In this document: positions 59,571 through 64,000 of the stretch, piece after piece
Layout: each line of letters opens with the position of its first letter
Numbering within the stretch: position 1 is the stretch's first letter
Assembly (NCBI RefSeq): GCF_900107675.1
Contig: NZ_FNRI01000011.1
Span: 1-64,000 of the forward strand
Origin: Alistipes timonensis JC136
Lineage (GTDB): Bacteria > Bacteroidota > Bacteroidia > Bacteroidales > Rikenellaceae
Direction of reading: 5' to 3'
DNA length: 64,000 bases
The notes under the pieces: generated by a model
What the model was told of the DNA's origin: nothing
What the model saw: the letters and a program-made list of their open reading frames with translations, nothing else
The model's database searches: none
Program-made: the position numbers and the translations under genes

Positions 59571-61924
59571 TGCGCCTGCTCACCACCCTGCTGCTGGCCG
59601 CCTGCACCGCCTGCGGCGGCCCCTCGCAAGACGGCAATGCCTTCACGTTCGACGAGGCGGGCATGGCCTACCGCATCGAGTTCCGCACGGAAAACACCGT
59701 GCGCATCCTCGCCCGACCGGCCGGTTCGCCCCTCGTGACGCGACGGCTGGTCGTGGATTCGCTGCCTGCGGCTCCCGTCGAGATTCGCCGTGAGTCCACC
59801 GAATACGGCTATGCCTTCCGCACGCCGCAGCTCTGGGTGGAGTTCGACCGCGCACGCGGCCTCTTTTCGTTCCGCGACGCCCGCACGGGCGCCCTGCTGC
59901 TCGAGGAGACCGCCCGCTCGCTCCGTCCCGACACCGTGGGCGGCGAGGCGTGCTACGCCGTGACCCAGCGGTTCGCCGGGACCGACGACGAGGCGCTGTA
60001 CGGGCTGGGCCAGTATCAGACGGGCGCCCTGAACTACAAACGCGACACGGTTCTGCTGTTGCAGGCCAACAAGGACATCGTCAACCCCTACCTGGTCTCC
60101 ACGCGCGGCTTCGGCCTGCTGTGGGACAACTATTCGGCCTCGGAGTTCCGCGACGGAGGCGACGCTTTCGAATTCACATCGGAAGTGGGCGACGCCGTCG
60201 ATTACTGGTTCGTCTACGGAGACGATCCCGCCGGATGCGTGCGCGGCTACCGGGCGCTGACCGGCGCGGCGTCGATGCTTCCGAAATGGGCCTTCGGATT
60301 CTGGCAGTCGCGCGAACGCTACAAGACATTCGACGAACTGACCGGCGTGGTCAGCGAATACCGCCGCCGGCACATCCCGATCGACGTCATCGTGCAGGAC
60401 TGGGAGTACTGGGGCGAAAAACCCCGGTGGAACGCCCTCCTTTGGGATTCGGTGCGTTTCCCGAACCCCGGGGCCGCCATTGCCCGCCTGCACGAAGAGT
60501 ACGGCGTGCGGCTGCTGGTGTCGGTGTGGCCGGGATTCGGTCCCGAGACGGCCGTATACCGCGACCTGGAGGCCGCCGGAGCCTTGTTCGACGAACGGAC
60601 ATGGGCCGGTTACAAGGTCTTCGACGCCTACGATCCGGCGGCGCGCGACATCGTCTGGAACCATTTCCGCACGGGGCTGTTCGACACCGGCGTCGACGGC
60701 TGGTGGATGGACGCCACCGAACCCTCGTTCCGCGAGGGATTCACCCAGCGCAAGCAGGAGGCCCGGACCAAATCGGCCGGAAAAACCCATCTGGGGGCTT
60801 TCCACCGCTATCTGAACACCTATTCGCTGGTGTGGACGGGCGACCTCTACGGCCGCCTGCGCGCGGCGGCTCCCGAACGCCGTCCGCTGCTCTTCACCCG
60901 CTCGGCATTCGCCGGGCAGCAGCGTTACGGAACGGCCGTGTGGTCGGGCGACATCATCGCCTCGTGGGAGACGATGAAACGCCAGCTGGCCGCGGGCGTC
61001 AACCTTGCGGCGTCGGGATTCCCCTACTGGACCTTCGACACGGGCGGATTCTACGTCACCGACAACGGCGGCATCTACCCCCGCGGACTGGCCGACCCGG
61101 CCTATAAGGAACTCTACGCCCGGTGGTTTCAGTTCGGGGCCTTCCTGCCGATCTTCCGCGCCCACGGGACCAACGTTCCGCGCGAGGTGTGGCAGTTCGG
61201 CGACGAACGGAGCGTCTGGTACCGCAACCAGACAAAATACATCGACCTGCGCTACCGCCTGACGCCCTACGTCTACTCCACGGCCTACGACGTTGCGGCG
61301 AACGGCAGTTCGTTCATCGCGGCCGCAGGCATGGCCTTCCCGGAGGACCGGGCGATAGCCGCGACCGACGACATGTACCTGTTCGGCCCCGCGCTGCTCG
61401 TGCGTCCCGTCTTCGAACCGATGCCCGCCGGAGCCCGGACCCAGCCGGTCGCAACGCTGCTGCCGCGCCACGACGGCGCATGGTGGTACGACTTCTTCAC
61501 GGGCGGGGCGTTCCGCGGCGGAGAGCGCGTCACCCGGACGTGCGGCCTCACGGAACTCCCGGTCTACGCCCGGGGCGGCTCGATCGTGCCGATGGGCGCG
61601 GTGAAGGAGTCGGTCATGGCCGGTCCCGACCGTGAACTCGAAATCCGCATCTATACCGGGGCCGACGCCCGCTTCACGCTCTACGACGACGCCGGGGACG
61701 GCTACGGCTACGAACAGGGCGAATACGCCCGCTGCACCCTCGGCTGGTCCGAGGCGGACGCCTCGCTGCACATCTCCGCACGCGAAGGCTCCTACCCCGG
61801 CATGGCGCAGGAGCAGACGCTCCGCATCCGGGTCTTCCGCCCCGGAGCGGAACCCGCGGAACAGACCGTCCGCTATACGGGCGAACCCCTCGAATGCAAA
61901 TTCCAATCAACCGAAAACCGATGA
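59567..61924 (+). CDS. GH31 alpha-glycosidase, XylS-like (PUL 2)
   Basis: A 785-residue lipoprotein (lipobox LLAAC, Cys13). An N-terminal beta-sandwich (about 20-235, GLGQYQTGALNYKRDTVLLLQANKD) precedes the GH31 barrel. The nucleophile is Asp382 in GWWMDATEPS and the acid/base Asp462 in VWSGDIIASWETM. The WWMDATEP context resembles alpha-xylosidase XylS-type enzymes rather than lysosomal alpha-glucosidases (WxDMNE). No PA14 insert is visible. It starts at ATG 59567, overlapping the GH71/99-like stop, and its own stop overlaps the GH2 start, so the three are translationally coupled. Alpha-xylosidase versus alpha-glucosidase activity is not settled. Confidence 0.88.
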   Translation: MMRLLTTLLLAACTACGGPSQDGNAFTFDEAGMAYRIEFRTENTVRILARPAGSPLVTRRLVVDSLPAAPVEIRRESTEYGYAFRTPQLWVEFDRARGLFSFRDARTGALLLEETARSLRPDTVGGEACYAVTQRFAGTDDEALYGLGQYQTGALNYKRDTVLLLQANKDIVNPYLVSTRGFGLLWDNYSASEFRDGGDAFEFTSEVGDAVDYWFVYGDDPAGCVRGYRALTGAASMLPKWAFGFWQSRERYKTFDELTGVVSEYRRRHIPIDVIVQDWEYWGEKPRWNALLWDSVRFPNPGAAIARLHEEYGVRLLVSVWPGFGPETAVYRDLEAAGALFDERTWAGYKVFDAYDPAARDIVWNHFRTGLFDTGVDGWWMDATEPSFREGFTQRKQEARTKSAGKTHLGAFHRYLNTYSLVWTGDLYGRLRAAAPERRPLLFTRSAFAGQQRYGTAVWSGDIIASWETMKRQLAAGVNLAASGFPYWTFDTGGFYVTDNGGIYPRGLADPAYKELYARWFQFGAFLPIFRAHGTNVPREVWQFGDERSVWYRNQTKYIDLRYRLTPYVYSTAYDVAANGSSFIAAAGMAFPEDRAIAATDDMYLFGPALLVRPVFEPMPAGARTQPVATLLPRHDGAWWYDFFTGGAFRGGERVTRTCGLTELPVYARGGSIVPMGAVKESVMAGPDRELEIRIYTGADARFTLYDDAGDGYGYEQGEYARCTLGWSEADASLHISAREGSYPGMAQEQTLRIRVFRPGAEPAEQTVRYTGEPLECKFQSTENR

Positions 61925-64000
61925 AACACATCCGAATCATTCTCTGCCTGACGCTGCTCCTGGCCGCCGCTTCGGCCGCGGCACGGGTCAAATACACGGT
62001 CAACGACGCCTGGCGTTTCACGAAAGGCTCGCCCTACAACGCCTTCCTGCCCGCGGCCGACGACTCGGCGTGGGAAGTGGTGAACATCCCCCACACGTGG
62101 AACGCCGAGGACGCCGTCGACGACGTTCCGGGCTTCTACCGCGGCCCGGCATGGTACCGCAAGCGGATCGTCCTGCCGGCCGACGCCGCCTCGAAGCAGG
62201 TCTACCTCTGCTTCGAGGGGGCCAACCAGGTGGTGCGGCTCTACGTCAACGGCCATTACGCCGGGAAGCACACGGGCGGCTACACGCGCTTCGTGTTCGA
62301 CATCACGAAATACATCGTCCCGGGCGGCGAAAACCTCTTCGCCGCAGAGGTGGACAACGCCCACGATCCCGATATTCCGCCCCTGTCCGCCGACTTCACC
62401 TTCTTCGGCGGCATCTACCGCGACGTGAGCCTGCTGATGACCGACAAGGTGCACGTGGCGCCGACCGACTTCGCATCGCCGGGCGTCTACCTCTCGACCC
62501 CCGAAGTCACGGCTGAACGGGCCACGGTCGAGGTGCGGACGCTGGTGGCCAACGACGGTCCGGAAACCGCCCGGGTGCGCATCGAGCACCGCATCGTCGC
62601 GCCCGACGGGCGCGAGGCCGCACGCACGGAAGACACCGCGGAAATCGCCGCCGGAAGCGTCGCGGAACAGCTCCGCCGGGGCATCACGATCGCGTCGCCC
62701 CGGCTGTGGGACATCGACGAACCGAACCTCTACCGCGTGCTGACGCGCATCGTGGCCGAGGACGGCCGCGTGCTGGACGAGGTTTCCAACCCGCTGGGCC
62801 TGCGGTGGTTCTCGTTCGATCCCGACAAGGGATTTTCGCTCAACGGCCGTCCGCGCAAACTCGTCGGCACGTGCCGCCACCAGGACTACCTGGGCCGCGG
62901 CTGGGCGCTGCCCGACGAGATGCACGAACGCGACGTGCGTCTCATCAAAGAGATGGGCGGCAACTTCCTGCGCGTGTCGCACTACCCGCAGGACCCCGTG
63001 GTGATGGAGATGTGCGACCGGCTGGGCATCGTCACCTCGGTCGAAATTCCGGTGGTCAACGCCGTCACCGAGAGCGACGGGTTCCTCGAAAATTCGGTGC
63101 GAATGGTCCGCGAGATGATCCGTCAGGACTTCAACCACCCCTCGGTGATGATCTGGGCCTACATGAACGAGACGCTCCTGCGCCCGCCCTACACCGACGA
63201 GGCCCGCACGAAAGAGTATTACAAAGCCATCGAACACGTGGCCCGCACGCTGGAGGAGACCGTGCGCAGCGAGGACCCCTCGCGCTACACGATGATCGCC
63301 TTCCACAACGCCCCGGAGCGGTATGCCGCCGCCAACCTGACCCAAATCCCGATGATCCAGGGCTGGAATCTCTACCAGGGATGGTACGAAAAGGACATCA
63401 CGGGCTTCGAGCGCATCCTCGACCGGCTCCACGCGCAGTATCCCGACAAGGTGCTGATCGTGACCGAGTACGGCGCCGACGTCGATCCGCGGCTGCACTC
63501 GTTCTCGCCCGAGCAGTTCGACTTCTCGCAGGAGTACGGGCTGGTCTACAACCGCCATTATCTGAGCGAGATGCAAAAACGCTCCTTCATCGCGGGCTCG
63601 TCGCTCTGGAACCTCAACGCCTTCTATTCCGAGCCGCGCGCCGACGTCGTGCCCCACGTCAACAACAAAGGCGTCACGGGTCTCGACCGCGAACTGAAAG
63701 ACACCTATCTTTTCTACAAGACCGTGCTCAACCGCACCCCGCAGCTCGTCATCGGCAACCGCGGGTGGCAGAACCGCAGCGGTGCGGACGACGGCACGGG
63801 CCGCTGCACACAGCCCGTTCCGGTCTTCACCAACCAGTCGTCGGTGACCCTCACGCTCAACGGCCGCAAGGTCGGCACCAAGCGTCCCGAAGGAGGCGTG
63901 GCGATGTTCGACGTTCCCTTTGCGGACGGCGAGAACCGCCTCGTGGCCCGGGCCGGGGCGCTCACCGATGTCCTGACAGTCGGTTTCCGGCTGGCGCAGG
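61921..64000 (+). CDS. GH2 beta-galactosidase-like enzyme, 3' end outside window (PUL 2)
   Basis: The first 693 codons of a GH2 enzyme are present. A signal peptide (to about residue 21) is followed by the sugar-binding jelly roll (DDSAWEVVNIPHTWN, FYRGPAWYRKRI), an Ig-like domain, and the barrel with KLVGTCRHQDYLGRG and NFLRVSHYPQDP. The acid/base is Glu417 in MIWAYMNE and the nucleophile is Glu516 in VTEYGAD. A C-terminal Ig-like stretch begins at about 655. Start ATG 61921 overlaps the GH31 stop. Activity may be beta-galactosidase, beta-glucuronidase or related; the NxRxSHYP context favours beta-galactosidase-type enzymes. Confidence 0.85.
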   Translation, partial: MKHIRIILCLTLLLAAASAAARVKYTVNDAWRFTKGSPYNAFLPAADDSAWEVVNIPHTWNAEDAVDDVPGFYRGPAWYRKRIVLPADAASKQVYLCFEGANQVVRLYVNGHYAGKHTGGYTRFVFDITKYIVPGGENLFAAEVDNAHDPDIPPLSADFTFFGGIYRDVSLLMTDKVHVAPTDFASPGVYLSTPEVTAERATVEVRTLVANDGPETARVRIEHRIVAPDGREAARTEDTAEIAAGSVAEQLRRGITIASPRLWDIDEPNLYRVLTRIVAEDGRVLDEVSNPLGLRWFSFDPDKGFSLNGRPRKLVGTCRHQDYLGRGWALPDEMHERDVRLIKEMGGNFLRVSHYPQDPVVMEMCDRLGIVTSVEIPVVNAVTESDGFLENSVRMVREMIRQDFNHPSVMIWAYMNETLLRPPYTDEARTKEYYKAIEHVARTLEETVRSEDPSRYTMIAFHNAPERYAAANLTQIPMIQGWNLYQGWYEKDITGFERILDRLHAQYPDKVLIVTEYGADVDPRLHSFSPEQFDFSQEYGLVYNRHYLSEMQKRSFIAGSSLWNLNAFYSEPRADVVPHVNNKGVTGLDRELKDTYLFYKTVLNRTPQLVIGNRGWQNRSGADDGTGRCTQPVPVFTNQSSVTLTLNGRKVGTKRPEGGVAMFDVPFADGENRLVARAGALTDVLTVGFRLAQ

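Overview
The window looks like a chromosomal segment of a high-GC gut Bacteroidota, most likely an Alistipes-type Rikenellaceae. That placement is inferred from several things: two SusC/SusD polysaccharide utilisation loci (PULs), Bacteroidota-type promoters (TTTG, 19 bp, TAnnTTTG) before many genes, GC-rich coding DNA with AT-rich intergenic stretches, a KorAB 2-oxoacid:ferredoxin oxidoreductase, an ABC-F protein of Bacteroidota type and PG0541-like efflux organisation. No 16S rRNA gene is present, so genus is not proven.

Layout. 1-222: end of a GH2 beta-galactosidase. 0.3-11.5 kb, minus strand: PUL 1, transcribed GH88, heparinase-II/III-type lyase, glycan-binding lipoprotein, SusC, SusD, so enzymes precede the uptake pair. 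11.7-13.3 kb: SDR oxidoreductase and MBL hydrolase. 13.5-20.1 kb: tetR-tolC-MFP-RND-PII-like efflux operon. 20-23 kb: orphan histidine kinase and POT peptide transporter. 23-26 kb: branching enzyme and a membrane protein. 26-28.6 kb: OprO/P-like porin and a secreted propeller-like protein. 28.7-37.6 kb, minus strand: tamB-exbB-exbD-tonB-DUF1573-amidohydrolase-tpx. 37.6-39.8 kb: tsaD and a nitronate monooxygenase-like enzyme. 39.9-42.7 kb: a minimal phage-like cassette (terminase large subunit and a 95-residue protein, divergent from a self-cleaving LexA/CI-type repressor). 42.7-45.2 kb: dense repeats and kduI-kduD. 45.3-50.2 kb: ABC-F and korAB. 50.3 kb: tRNA-Ala(GGC). 50.9-64 kb, plus strand: PUL 2 (SusC, SusD, FAS1 lipoprotein, glycan-binding lipoprotein, GH71/99-like, GH31, GH2, the last cut by the window edge).

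How the parts fit. The PUL 1 lyase should produce unsaturated uronyl oligosaccharides and GH88 should remove the terminal unsaturated uronate. KduI and KduD, 32 kb away, can then convert that uronate toward 2-keto-3-deoxygluconate. ExbB/ExbD/TonB supply the energy that both SusC transporters need, and TamB helps build the outer membrane they sit in. PUL 2 should depolymerise a branched glycan outside-in, with the periplasmic exo-enzymes encoded last.

The most unusual items are: (1) a lyase in which the N-terminal helical domain is duplicated and the first copy has lost the putative catalytic Asn; (2) the solitary terminase/95-residue protein/S24-repressor cassette with visible divergent promoters and operator-like palindromes; (3) a dispersed two-hairpin intergenic element whose two copies show compensatory stem changes; (4) a complex palindromic and tandem repeat block between the repressor and kduI; and (5) a pair of identical operator-like sites bracketing the kduI promoter.
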